Positions 8,533-16,547 of a DNA stretch of 64,000 nt are shown here, in pieces (the first letter of the stretch is position 1; every line of letters begins with the position of its first letter). The notes beneath the pieces were generated by a model. That model saw nothing but the letters and a program-made list of their open reading frames with translations, ran no database searches and had not been told where the DNA came from. Origin of the DNA: JADGGM01 sp027307005. Its GTDB lineage: Bacteria > Gemmatimonadota > Gemmatimonadetes > Gemmatimonadales > Gemmatimonadaceae. Location of the stretch: assembly GCA_035455745.1 (NCBI GenBank), contig DATIEP010000023.1, positions 1 through 64,000 of the forward strand. Direction: 5' to 3'. Made by a program: the position numbers and the translations under genes.

Positions 8533-8894
8533 CGCGCGTAGTGGTCGGCGCCGAGGAAGTGCAAGGAGACATAGGGGACATCGCCGACAACCCAACTGTC
8601 GTGCGGTTCGGGCGGAATGTAGAACAGCTCGCCCGTGCGCAGCTCGATCACTCGGCCGTCGGCGAACGCCGCCGTGGCGGTGCCGGCGATGACCATCCCG
8701 ACGTGCTCGACCGAGCATCGCGTCTGCCCAACGGACGGCCCGACGTGCTCCGACCAGCGCCATCCGGGCTCATACGTCGCCCGGCCGATGGTCATCCCGC
8801 CAATGCGCACGAGCTCGAACCGTCCCTTTACCATCTGGCGCACTTCGTCGGGCTGCTCGAAGCGCTTGAGGATCACATCCGTTTGCGTCGGCAT
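8529..8894 (-). CDS. Cupin-domain protein
   Basis: A 121-residue single-domain cupin. The two conserved motifs are visible: WSEHVGPSVG...VEHVGMVIAG (motif 1, metal ligands His/Glu/His) and GELFYIPPEPHDSW (motif 2 with the last His). Cupins of this size bind metal and serve as small dioxygenases, isomerases or ligand sensors; no substrate is inferred. It is the first gene of an ATGA-linked chain with a small ORF and a methyltransferase. The start at 8894 follows an AGA-rich leader. Confidence 0.85.
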   Translation of the reverse strand: MPTQTDVILKRFEQPDEVRQMVKGRFELVRIGGMTIGRATYEPGWRWSEHVGPSVGQTRCSVEHVGMVIAGTATAAFADGRVIELRTGELFYIPPEPHDSWVVGDVPYVSLHFLGADHYAR

Positions 8895-9003
8895 GGGTTC
8901 TCCGCGAACAAGAGGATGGAAAGATAGCAGCGGTCGGTCGCCGTCTCTTGCGAAACCAAACCCGGCGCAGTACCGTCATGTGGGCAACCCATAGGACGGC
9001 TCG

Positions 9004-9354
9004 ATGGCGGACAAGCTCGAAGTACAGCAGGGCACTCTCGCCCTGATGATCCTCAAGACCCTCGAGGCGTTAGGCCCGCTGCACGGGTACGGCGTGGCCC
9101 GCCGCATCGAGGAAACGAGCAAGGGCCGCCTGACGCTCAACTATGGCACACTGTATCCGGCGCTCCTCAAGCTCGAGCAGGAGGGGTGCATCAAGGCCGA
9201 GTGGCGTCAGTCGGAGAACAATCGCCGCGCAAAGTACTACACGCTCACCGCAACGGGACGCAAACAACTGGCACGCGAGACGCGCGATTGGCGCCGCACC
9301 GCGGATCTGATCGCCGCGTTTCTCGCGCCCCGACGCGAAGGAGAGGCACCATGA
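9004..9354 (+). CDS. PadR-family transcriptional repressor
   Basis: A 116-residue protein with the PadR winged helix: GTLALMILKTLEALGPLHGYGVARRIEE, then NYGTLYPALLKLEQEGCI and RRAKYYTLTATGR. PadR proteins are dimeric repressors released by small molecules or by membrane stress. The stop overlaps the ATG of the downstream permease (ATGA), the arrangement seen again at 42.6 kb. It probably controls its own transcription and that of the permease. No clear palindrome was found in the roughly 100 bp upstream. Confidence 0.92.
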   Translation: MADKLEVQQGTLALMILKTLEALGPLHGYGVARRIEETSKGRLTLNYGTLYPALLKLEQEGCIKAEWRQSENNRRAKYYTLTATGRKQLARETRDWRRTADLIAAFLAPRREGEAP

Positions 9355-12056
9355 GACACGTTCGCGCCTGGCTCGCCCGCCTGGCCGGCGTCTTCACGGG
9401 ACATCGCCGCGACGGCGATCTCGGCGAGGAATTGCAGGCGCACCTCGAGATGGAGACGGCCGAGTACGTGCGGCGCGGGCTTTCGCCTAACGAAGCGCGG
9501 CGGCGGGCGCTCATGGCGTCGGGCGGCCTGGCCATCGCCGCCGAGGCGGTGCGCGCGCAGCGCGGCCTGCCGTGGCTGGAGAGCGCCGGGTCCGATCTCC
9601 GCTACGCGCTCAAGTCGCTGCGCCACAGTCCCGCGTTCACCGCGGTGGTCGTCATCACGTTGGCGTTGGGCATCGGCGCCAACACCGCGATCTTCAGCGT
9701 CGTGCGCGCGGTGCTGCTCAAGCCCCTGCCCAACCGCGACGGCGATCGCCTGCTCTACCTGCGCCAGTCGATCGACGGCCCGGCCGGCGAGGACATGGCG
9801 TTCTCCGTGCCCGAGGTCCGCGACTTCCGCGCCGGCGTGCCTGCGTTAGGCGGCATCGCCGAGTTCTCGCCGTGGGCGCTCATTCTGCAGGGCGACCAGT
9901 ATTCGCCCACCGCGCGCATCCAGGTGGGACTCGTGACCGGCAATTTCTTCGACGTGATGGGGCTGCACGCCATCCTGGGCCGCCTGACGAAAGCGAGCGA
10001 CGACGGACCCGGCGTGCCGCCCGTGATGGTGCTCACGGAGCAGTTCTGGCGTCGTCGATTCCACGCCGACCCGGCCATCGTCGGCAAGCAGGTGCGGCTG
10101 GAGGCTGGATCGGTGACGGTGATCGGCGTGGTCCAGGCGGCGCCGTATTTCCCGAGCCAGGCGGACGCCCTGCTCAACATGGTGGTGAGCCCGCACCACT
10201 TGAGCGCGACGATGGTGCTGGGACGCACGCACCGCATGACCGAAATCGTCGGCCGTCTCGCGCCGGGCGCCACCCTCGACGAGGCTCGCGCGCAGGTCGC
10301 GACGGTGTACGCGCGCATGAAGTCCGAGTACAAGGAGTCGTACGACCCCGGATCGCACTTTCGCGTGGCGGTCCTGCCGTTCAAGGACGCGTTAGGCGAG
10401 CGCGCCCGCCTCACGCTGTGGCTGCTCATGGCGGCCGCGGCGTTCGTGATGGTCATCTCCACGGCGAACGTCGTCAACCTGACGCTCATGCGCGGCGTGC
10501 GGCGCGAGCAAGAGCTGGTGGTTCGTGCGGCGCTCGGCGCCGGCGTGCTGCGCCTGCGCCGATTGCTGCTGGTCGAGAATTTGGTCCTCGCGTTCCTTGG
10601 AGCCGCCGCCGGCACGGCCCTCGCCGTCGGTGGGGTCAGGCTCCTGACGATTTTCGCCGCCCGGTTCTCGCCGCGCGCGGATGAGATTCACCTCGACACC
10701 GTCGTGTTGTCGTTCACGCTCGTGCTCACGGTGACGGTCGCGCTGCTGCTGTCGTTTGTCGCGTCCCTTCCGAAAGACGGCGCGTTTGCGGCGTGGATCT
10801 CGGCCGGTGCGCGGAGAACGGGCAGTCTCAGCAGACAGCGCTTGCAGCGCGCGCTCGTGGTGGCGCAGATCGCGGTGTCCGTGGTCCTCCTCGCCGGCGC
10901 CGGCCTGCTCACCCGCACCATGATGCAGCTCTCGGACGTCGACACCGGCCTCAAGACGGAGCAGGTGCTCTCGATGCAGGTGCAGCTCCTGCCGATCGCA
11001 AAGATCGCGAGCGGCGTGGACGTGCGTGCCGCCGACGCCGCGGCGAAGCAAGGGTACGACCGGATCGAGCAGGACGCACGAGCGATTCCTGGCGTCGTCG
11101 CGGTCGGCGTCGGGTCGGTCATGCCGCTCGAAGCCAGTGAGATCCAGCTCGAGGTGAAGGTTGAGGGCAAAGCACTCGGCGTCGGTGAGGCCATGCCGCG
11201 CCCCGACTACCGCACCGCCGATCCAGGGTATTTCCGCGCCGCCGGTATTCCGTTAGTCGAGGGACGGAACTTCGAGGCGACGGATCGCGCCGGCGCCGGC
11301 CGCGTCGTGATCCTCAATCAAACGCTGGCCCGGCGGTTGTTCCCGCACGAGGATCCGATCGGCAAGCGCATCGCGTGGACCGGCGACGTGCTGCGGTTCA
11401 CGCCGATCAGCGGCGACTGGCGCACCGTTGTCGGCGTCGTGGGCAACACGCGGGATGGCGGCCTCGATGCGCAGCCGCGCGGTGCCATGTTCATGCCGTA
11501 CGCGCAAGAGTTGGCGATGGGCGGCACCGTCGTGATTCGCGCCGACAGCAACGTGTCCGCGCTCACCGCGCAGGCGACGAGCATCGCGCGGCGGATCGCA
11601 CCGGCGACGCCGATCGAGCACGTGATGACCATCGCGCAGATCAAGGATCAGAGCGTGTCGCCGCGGCGGCTCGACGCCGTGCTCATCACCGCGTTCGGCG
11701 TGATGGCGGTGATCATCGCGGCGGTCGGCATCGCCGGCGTGCTCGCATTTTCGGTGAGCGCGCGCACGAACGAGATCGGCATCCGCATGAGCCTGGGCGC
11801 CGACAGCGCGCGCGTGCAGCGGATGATTCTCGGCGAAGGCGGCGTGCTGCTGGCCGCCGGGCTTGCGTTAGGCGTGGCCGGCGGGTTTGCCGCCGCGGGA
11901 GTGATGCGGGGCCTGCTGTTCGGCGTGGCGCCGCACGACCCCGCAACGTTCCTCGGTGTCGCGGCCCTCATGGCGCTCATCGGCGTCGTCGCATGCTGGG
12001 TGCCGGCGTTGCGCGCCGCCCGCATCGATCCCGCGATCGCCATGCGGGCAACTTAG
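9351..12056 (+). CDS. ADOP-family MacB/FtsX-like ABC permease
   Basis: About 901 residues. The N-terminal cytoplasmic prefix (DLGEELQAHLEMETAEYVRRGLS...EARRRAL) is followed by the first transmembrane helix with ALGIGANTAIFSVV, a MacB periplasmic core domain, three helices around 410-530, a second periplasmic domain, and a last FtsX triplet with NEIGIRMSLGA, ending RAARIDPAIAMRAT. This duplicated layout defines the Acidobacterial Duplicated Orphan Permease family, which lacks an ATPase gene next door. Members are presumed to act in export of, or signalling on, drugs, peptides or lipids; the substrate is unknown. It is translationally coupled to the PadR gene. Confidence 0.9.
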   Translation: MRHVRAWLARLAGVFTGHRRDGDLGEELQAHLEMETAEYVRRGLSPNEARRRALMASGGLAIAAEAVRAQRGLPWLESAGSDLRYALKSLRHSPAFTAVVVITLALGIGANTAIFSVVRAVLLKPLPNRDGDRLLYLRQSIDGPAGEDMAFSVPEVRDFRAGVPALGGIAEFSPWALILQGDQYSPTARIQVGLVTGNFFDVMGLHAILGRLTKASDDGPGVPPVMVLTEQFWRRRFHADPAIVGKQVRLEAGSVTVIGVVQAAPYFPSQADALLNMVVSPHHLSATMVLGRTHRMTEIVGRLAPGATLDEARAQVATVYARMKSEYKESYDPGSHFRVAVLPFKDALGERARLTLWLLMAAAAFVMVISTANVVNLTLMRGVRREQELVVRAALGAGVLRLRRLLLVENLVLAFLGAAAGTALAVGGVRLLTIFAARFSPRADEIHLDTVVLSFTLVLTVTVALLLSFVASLPKDGAFAAWISAGARRTGSLSRQRLQRALVVAQIAVSVVLLAGAGLLTRTMMQLSDVDTGLKTEQVLSMQVQLLPIAKIASGVDVRAADAAAKQGYDRIEQDARAIPGVVAVGVGSVMPLEASEIQLEVKVEGKALGVGEAMPRPDYRTADPGYFRAAGIPLVEGRNFEATDRAGAGRVVILNQTLARRLFPHEDPIGKRIAWTGDVLRFTPISGDWRTVVGVVGNTRDGGLDAQPRGAMFMPYAQELAMGGTVVIRADSNVSALTAQATSIARRIAPATPIEHVMTIAQIKDQSVSPRRLDAVLITAFGVMAVIIAAVGIAGVLAFSVSARTNEIGIRMSLGADSARVQRMILGEGGVLLAAGLALGVAGGFAAAGVMRGLLFGVAPHDPATFLGVAALMALIGVVACWVPALRAARIDPAIAMRAT

Positions 12057-12081
12057 TGGATGCGTGTGATGTCCCTTTGCA

Positions 12082-12578
12082 TCAAAGCGCCTTGATCGCG
12101 GCCTGCGCCAGTGTCAGTTCCTTGGCTTTCTCCTGGTCCAGTGTGAACGGCTTGAACTTGAGGCCGTTCAGAACGCGGACGCCGAACTGCACGCTGCCCT
12201 TACGAACCATGAGCTGCGGACTGGCGCTGCCGTACAGGACGTAATACGCGTCGTCGCCGACTCCGGACGCGGGCGCGGTTTTTATGGCGCCCCCCGATCG
12301 CGGCATGTCGATCCCTGTGGCCGCAGGATCGAGAGCGTCACTCGTCGATTGCCGATCGAGGCATCCGCATCGTCCGACCAGATGCACGACGTCGTGATCG
12401 ATGCGACGGGATGACGGCCGGCCAGGCTCGTCACCTCGAGCGCCGCGCTAACCTGCTCCTTCGTCAACAGCGTGCACGCGTCGGTCGGGGCGACATGCCG
12501 CGCGAATGTCGGCGTGTGTCCTCCGGCGACTACGAGAACGGCGCCGAGCAAAACAGACGGTAAGCGGTGTGAAAGCAT
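12082..12578 (-). pseudogene. Secreted DUF3558-like protein, frameshifted
   Basis: Two overlapping frames make one protein. The upstream frame (12578 to 12282) has a signal peptide, MLSHRLPSVLLGAVLVVAG, then DACTLLTKEQVSAALEV and SCIWSD. The downstream frame (12387 to 12082) supplies SGVGDDAYYVLYG and KKGS-like VRKGSVQFGVRV. The order DACxLLTxxEv...CxWsd...GvGDeAyy resembles small secreted proteins of the DUF3558 kind. A single-base indel around 12290-12380 explains the break; a G-run (six G) and an A-run lie there. It is either a true pseudogene or a sequencing error. The intact length would be about 165 residues. Confidence 0.65.
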
Positions 12579-12629
12579 GATGCGCTCCAGGTTTGAGGCT
12601 CGACAGACGATACAGCCGATCGGGCGCCG

Positions 12630-13913
12630 TCAGCGAGAGAACACCGTCCCGTGCGGCGCCGCAGTACCCACGAAGCCGTTAGGCCAACGCCGGTTCGAGA
12701 GATCGATGCCCGCTCTCGTGCTTCCTGGATCGTGAAAGCGCTGGTCGATCGACAGCGACCCGGTGGCCGGATCGAAGTTCACAATGAAGAGCCGATTGCC
12801 CTTCGCGTAGCCACCCGAGTTCATCACGATGCGGCGGCCCGTCGCATCGATCGCGATCCAATGCGGCAACTCGTCATCACCCACGCTCACGCTCGACACC
12901 TGGCGCGGATGTTCGGGATCGCTGATGTCGAGCGACACGAGCCCGTGCAACGCGGGCACGGGCTGCAGCCAATAGTGGCCGTCCACGAGCGGAACGCCGC
13001 AATCCGTGCCGTCGAATCCGTGCACGAACGTCACCGACGGCGACGCCGTTTCTACACCGCGCAGCAAGTACAATCCGCAACTGAAGGTGTGGATGTAGAT
13101 GCTGTGTCCGTCGGGCAACAGGTGCGGCTCGCCCGTGAATTGGTTCTCGTTTCCGCGCGGACCCGGCGGGAGCGCGATCGTGCGCAGCAACGCGAGGTCG
13201 TCGAGCCGCCAGACCTGGATCCACTGCCCCGTATCCGCTGAATCGTCCTGGTCCATGTCCGTCGACGTCGACAGCGCGCGGTCCACGTTAGGCAGAGCGA
13301 GCACGCTGTACGGATGGATGCGTCCGTCCGCGATCGACGAATCGCGTGCGTGCGCACTCCGGATCACGCGGCCGCGCTCATCCATTTCGACGAGTCCGCC
13401 GGTGGAGTGGTGGCCTCCCATCCCCATCCCGTCCGTCATCGTCGCGTGCGCCATCGATGAATCAGCGCCGTATTGGAACGTCGTGAGCACGGTGTTGTCG
13501 GCGAGCCGCAGATAGGTGTGCGGATGACTGAACCCGGCAACGTCGCCGAACGACGTTGCGAGTCGCGGGTGGAGCGGATCGGTGAGGTCGAACAGATACG
13601 TCTCGCCGGCGCCGAACCCGTTCGCCAGCAGATGACCGTCGGCGGGCATTTCCTGTTCGGTGTGATGCGGCCGCGTGCCCGCTGTTCCCGTCGACAGCAC
13701 GGTGAGCACGGCGCCGTACCGTGGTGACGTCGGCGTCGCATCGATCACCGCGAGGAAGTCGCTGGCTTTGTGCGCCGAGTCGCCGGCCCACATGAAGAGG
13801 TAGGACGGACGCGCCGTTGGGCGCCACGCGAGCGCCGCGATCGAGAGCGCCAGAACGGATGCCCAACGAATCGAGCGCCGGAACACACTCGCAGCATGGT
13901 GGTGCGTGGTCAT
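12630..13913 (-). CDS. Secreted beta-propeller protein, selenium-binding-protein-like
   Basis: About 427 residues. The start at 13913 (MTTHHHAASVFRRSIRW) precedes a signal-like hydrophobic segment ending ALAW; a longer open frame upstream to 14198 is not coding. Repeated short blades contain D-x-S/T-D-P-x-H/E-P (FDLTDPLHPRL, LDISDPEHPRQ), and PHWIAIDATGRRIVMNSG near the end resembles SBP56/methanethiol oxidase propellers. A His/Met-rich loop (ATMTDGMGMGGHHS) could bind metal. Export differs from classical cytosolic SBP56. The upstream region shares an element with that of the kinase gene starting at 21787. Confidence 0.65.
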   Translation of the reverse strand: MTTHHHAASVFRRSIRWASVLALSIAALAWRPTARPSYLFMWAGDSAHKASDFLAVIDATPTSPRYGAVLTVLSTGTAGTRPHHTEQEMPADGHLLANGFGAGETYLFDLTDPLHPRLATSFGDVAGFSHPHTYLRLADNTVLTTFQYGADSSMAHATMTDGMGMGGHHSTGGLVEMDERGRVIRSAHARDSSIADGRIHPYSVLALPNVDRALSTSTDMDQDDSADTGQWIQVWRLDDLALLRTIALPPGPRGNENQFTGEPHLLPDGHSIYIHTFSCGLYLLRGVETASPSVTFVHGFDGTDCGVPLVDGHYWLQPVPALHGLVSLDISDPEHPRQVSSVSVGDDELPHWIAIDATGRRIVMNSGGYAKGNRLFIVNFDPATGSLSIDQRFHDPGSTRAGIDLSNRRWPNGFVGTAAPHGTVFSR

Positions 13914-13932
13914 CGAATTTGGGGGAAAGAGA

Positions 13933-13997
13933 CGGTGGCGCGGCGTCCGCGGGGGTCGCAAAAAGTATGGCCGCGCGGCGGACGTCGCCAGCGTTGC
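13933..13997 (-). promoter_or_regulatory. Upstream element shared with the kinase gene starting at 21787 (copy 1)
   Basis: About 65 bp, 20 bp before the propeller gene start, align with 21789-21852. Blocks in common are GCGGCGTCCGCG, GGGTCGCAAAAA and GTCGCCAGCGTT in the same order and spacing, about three quarters identical by eye. Two unrelated genes with nearly the same leader suggest a common promoter or regulator site, or a shared origin of the leader. Confidence 0.45.
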
Positions 13998-14013
13998 CGA
14001 GCGCGCGCAGCCG

Positions 14014-14424
14014 CTATTTCGCCCGCGCTCTCGGGTAGTACTCGGCGCCCGGAAGCCCGTCGAAGTCGTCGTCCTGCGTCCAGACGACCGCGCCAGCCGC
14101 CTGTGCGGTGGCGTACACGATGCTGTCGGCCAGTGGCAGCTTATGCGCGACGCCTGCCGACGCCGCCGCGATGGCCAGCGTTGCGTCGAGGTCGACAACT
14201 GTGCCCTGCTGCATGAGGGCGACCGCCTGGAGGGCGTCGCTTTCGCCGCGCTGCCGCAGCACGACCTTGAAGACCTCGAGCAGACATACGGCCGGCACGA
14301 TCAGGCGGTCGACGGCCTCGATGGCGCCCGCGAAGTGGGCAGCGCCCGGCTCGTCGGCGAAATAGGCGAGCCAGGCGGATGAGTCGACCACGTTGGGCGT
14401 GGTCCGCTTGGCCGTCGCGATCAC
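14014..14424 (-). CDS. vapC: PIN-domain ribonuclease toxin (VapC-like)
   Basis: A 136-residue PIN domain. The four acidic positions are visible: Asp in NVVDSSAWLAYF, Glu in CLLEVFKV, Asp in LPLADSIVYATA and Asp in WTQDDDFDGLPG. VapC proteins cleave RNA, commonly tRNA or 23S rRNA, until bound by their antitoxin. The GTG start at 14424 overlaps the stop of the AbrB-type gene upstream (GTGA), the standard antitoxin-toxin arrangement. It converges with nothing; the next gene downstream is the propeller gene's leader. Confidence 0.88.
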   Translation of the reverse strand: MIATAKRTTPNVVDSSAWLAYFADEPGAAHFAGAIEAVDRLIVPAVCLLEVFKVVLRQRGESDALQAVALMQQGTVVDLDATLAIAAASAGVAHKLPLADSIVYATAQAAGAVVWTQDDDFDGLPGAEYYPRARAK

Positions 14425-14627
14425 ACGCGATCGCGGTCGCGGCGCACCGCGGTATCGATCCCGCGCAGGAAGCCGCGCATGCGCTTGAGCGGCCGCACCG
14501 GGATGAACTCGATCCGGTTTTCATAGGCAAGGGCGCGCACCTGCTGGCCGGCCTCCAGACCGAGCCGCTCCCGGATCTCCCGCGGAATGACCACCTGGAA
14601 TTTGGGCGAGATCGTGACGGTGTCCAC
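14421..14627 (-). CDS. vapB: AbrB/MazE-type antitoxin (VapB-like)
   Basis: A 68-residue protein starting MDTVTISPKFQVVIPREIRERLGL, the swapped-hairpin AbrB/SpoVT DNA-binding domain, followed by a tail with FIPVRPLKRMRGFLRGID that would wrap the PIN toxin. GTG at 14627 with GAGG five bases upstream is preferred over the long open frame extending to 14933. It would neutralise the coupled PIN toxin and, with it, repress the operon, probably through the inverted repeat just upstream. Confidence 0.85.
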   Translation of the reverse strand: MDTVTISPKFQVVIPREIRERLGLEAGQQVRALAYENRIEFIPVRPLKRMRGFLRGIDTAVRRDRDRV

Positions 14628-14638
14628 CGGAACCTCGA

Positions 14639-14677
14639 TCGATAGAGATTTCGTACTACGGTAGCTCAATCTATCGA
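14639..14677. promoter_or_regulatory. Inverted repeat upstream of the vapBC-like pair
   Basis: TCGATAGA at 14639-14646 and TCTATCGA at 14670-14677 are perfect inverted arms separated by 23 bp, beginning 12 bp upstream of the antitoxin start. AbrB-type antitoxins bind such spaced palindromes for autoregulation. The AT-rich intervening stretch could hold the promoter. Confidence 0.5.
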
Positions 14678-14728
14678 CGATTCGACATACCTGCAAGGAA
14701 CGTTCGACACGCGGTTGCACCAACACGC

Positions 14729-16432
14729 CTAACGCGCCGCTGCCGGCGCCGCACCCCGATACCCGGGGCCGTACAGGATCCGCCCCGGCTTCGCACCGGT
14801 CATCCGCCCATCGGCGATCACCGGCACGCCGTTCACCAGCACCCAGCGCATCCCCACCGACAGCTGATTGGGCTTCTCGTACGTCGCGACATCCCGCACC
14901 GAGTCGGGATCGAACACCACGAGATCGGCCCACATCCCGCGCTTGATCACGCCGCGATCCACGAGATGCTCCCGCTGCGCCGCCAGCGCCGTGAACTTCC
15001 GGATCGCATCGGGCAGCGTCAACAGGTGCTCGTCGTGCACGTACTTGCGGAGTATGCGCGGGAACGTCGCGTACGCGCGCGGGTGGGGATGTTCCCGGCC
15101 GAGAATGCCTTCGGGCGACGTGCCGGACGCGTCATTGTCGATCGACACCCACGGCTGCCTCAGTGCCAGCCTAACGTCCGGCTCGGACATGCCGAACACC
15201 GCCACCGACGTCTGCGCACTGTCCTTCACCAAAATGTCGAACAACGCGCTGATCGCATCCTCGTGCCACATCGCAGCGATCTCGTCCAGCCGCTTACCCT
15301 GAATCGGGAGCAGCGACGGATTGTTCACCGCGGTGATAAGCACGTCGTGCGGGCCGGCGATCTCCTGCCACTCGTTGTCCCACGACGTCGTCGGCGTCAG
15401 CATGTCCTTGCGGATGCGCGCGCGCATCGTGCGATCCTGGAGCCGCTCGAGGAGCTTCGCGTTGCCGCCGTCGTGCGCCCACGGCGGCACGAACGCCGAG
15501 AACGTGTTTTCCCACGCCGTGTAGGCGTACGTGTCGGCGCTCACGTCCAGCCCGGCGCGGCGGGCGGAGTCGATCCGCGCCACGACGTGAGGCATCCGTC
15601 CCCAGTTGGCCTTCCCGGCGGTCTTGAGATGAAAGATTTCCACCGGGATATGCGCCTCGCGCGCGATGCGGAACGTCTCGTCGAGCGAGGCCGACTCGGC
15701 TTCTCCTTCACTCCGCATGTGCGTGGCATAAATCCCGCCGAACCGCGCGGCCGTGGCGGCGAGCGCGATCAGCTCGTCGGTCTTGGCATAGGGCGCCGGC
15801 GCGTACTCGAGCGCGGTGGAGACGCCTAACGCGCCATTCTCCATCGCCTGCGCCACGAGATCCTGCATCCGGCGGAGTTGGTCGGCTGTCGGTGTGCGAT
15901 CCCCGTAGCCGAGGACCATCTCGCGCACCGACGTAGCCCCGACGTACGTGCCGATGTTGATGCCGGCGCCCTGCTGCTCGAGACGGGCGAAGTACTGGGC
16001 GAGCGTGTGCCAGTCGGCGGTGATGCCGTAGTGCCGGTAGGTCGCCGCGTTTTCGGCGAGCATCGCGCTGTCTAACGGAGCAACGGATTCCCCTTCGCCG
16101 GTGATCTCGGTCGTGATCCCCTGGTAGATCTTGGATGGCAGCCGGGGATCCACGAGAATCGTCAGCTCGGACTGGCCGAGCATGTCGATGAAGCCGGGCG
16201 CGATCACCATGCCGTGCGCGTCGATGACTTGTCGTGCGGTCTCGCGGGACAGATCGCCGATCGCCGCGATGTGTCCGTCGCGCACGCCTACATCGCCAGC
16301 GTACCACGGAGAACCGGTGCCGTCGATGATGTGCCCATTGCGGATGATGATGTCGAACCCTGCAGCGCTCTGGCTCGGCGCCGCGCTCGCGAACAAGACG
16401 GAAAGAATGCCGACGATAATTGCGCGATGCAT
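14729..16432 (-). CDS. D-aminoacylase-like (N-acyl-D-amino-acid deacylase family) amidohydrolase, HxH motif missing
   Basis: About 567 residues with a signal peptide, MHRAIIVGILSVLFASAAPSQ. FDIIIRNGHIIDGTGSPWY, the GVSTALEYAP strand, ATHMRSEGE, FHLKTAGKANWG and the C-terminal GVIKRGMWADLVVFDPDSV are those of the amidohydrolase-3/D-aminoacylase family, which removes acyl groups from D-amino acids. The usual metal motif GFIDxHxH is replaced by GFIDMLGQSE, so the two N-terminal histidine ligands are absent, while later histidines remain. It may be a one-metal variant subgroup or have another activity. Periplasmic. No operon partner in the same direction is close. Confidence 0.8.
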   Translation of the reverse strand: MHRAIIVGILSVLFASAAPSQSAAGFDIIIRNGHIIDGTGSPWYAGDVGVRDGHIAAIGDLSRETARQVIDAHGMVIAPGFIDMLGQSELTILVDPRLPSKIYQGITTEITGEGESVAPLDSAMLAENAATYRHYGITADWHTLAQYFARLEQQGAGINIGTYVGATSVREMVLGYGDRTPTADQLRRMQDLVAQAMENGALGVSTALEYAPAPYAKTDELIALAATAARFGGIYATHMRSEGEAESASLDETFRIAREAHIPVEIFHLKTAGKANWGRMPHVVARIDSARRAGLDVSADTYAYTAWENTFSAFVPPWAHDGGNAKLLERLQDRTMRARIRKDMLTPTTSWDNEWQEIAGPHDVLITAVNNPSLLPIQGKRLDEIAAMWHEDAISALFDILVKDSAQTSVAVFGMSEPDVRLALRQPWVSIDNDASGTSPEGILGREHPHPRAYATFPRILRKYVHDEHLLTLPDAIRKFTALAAQREHLVDRGVIKRGMWADLVVFDPDSVRDVATYEKPNQLSVGMRWVLVNGVPVIADGRMTGAKPGRILYGPGYRGAAPAAAR

Positions 16433-16547
16433 GCGAAGGCTCGGCAGATGGTGAGCACTCGACGGTAGCCGAATCATCCGGCTACGAAGCGAACTTGCAC
16501 GACGGCCGCACCAAACACGGCGTCATCAGAGGCAGGACAATCAGACA

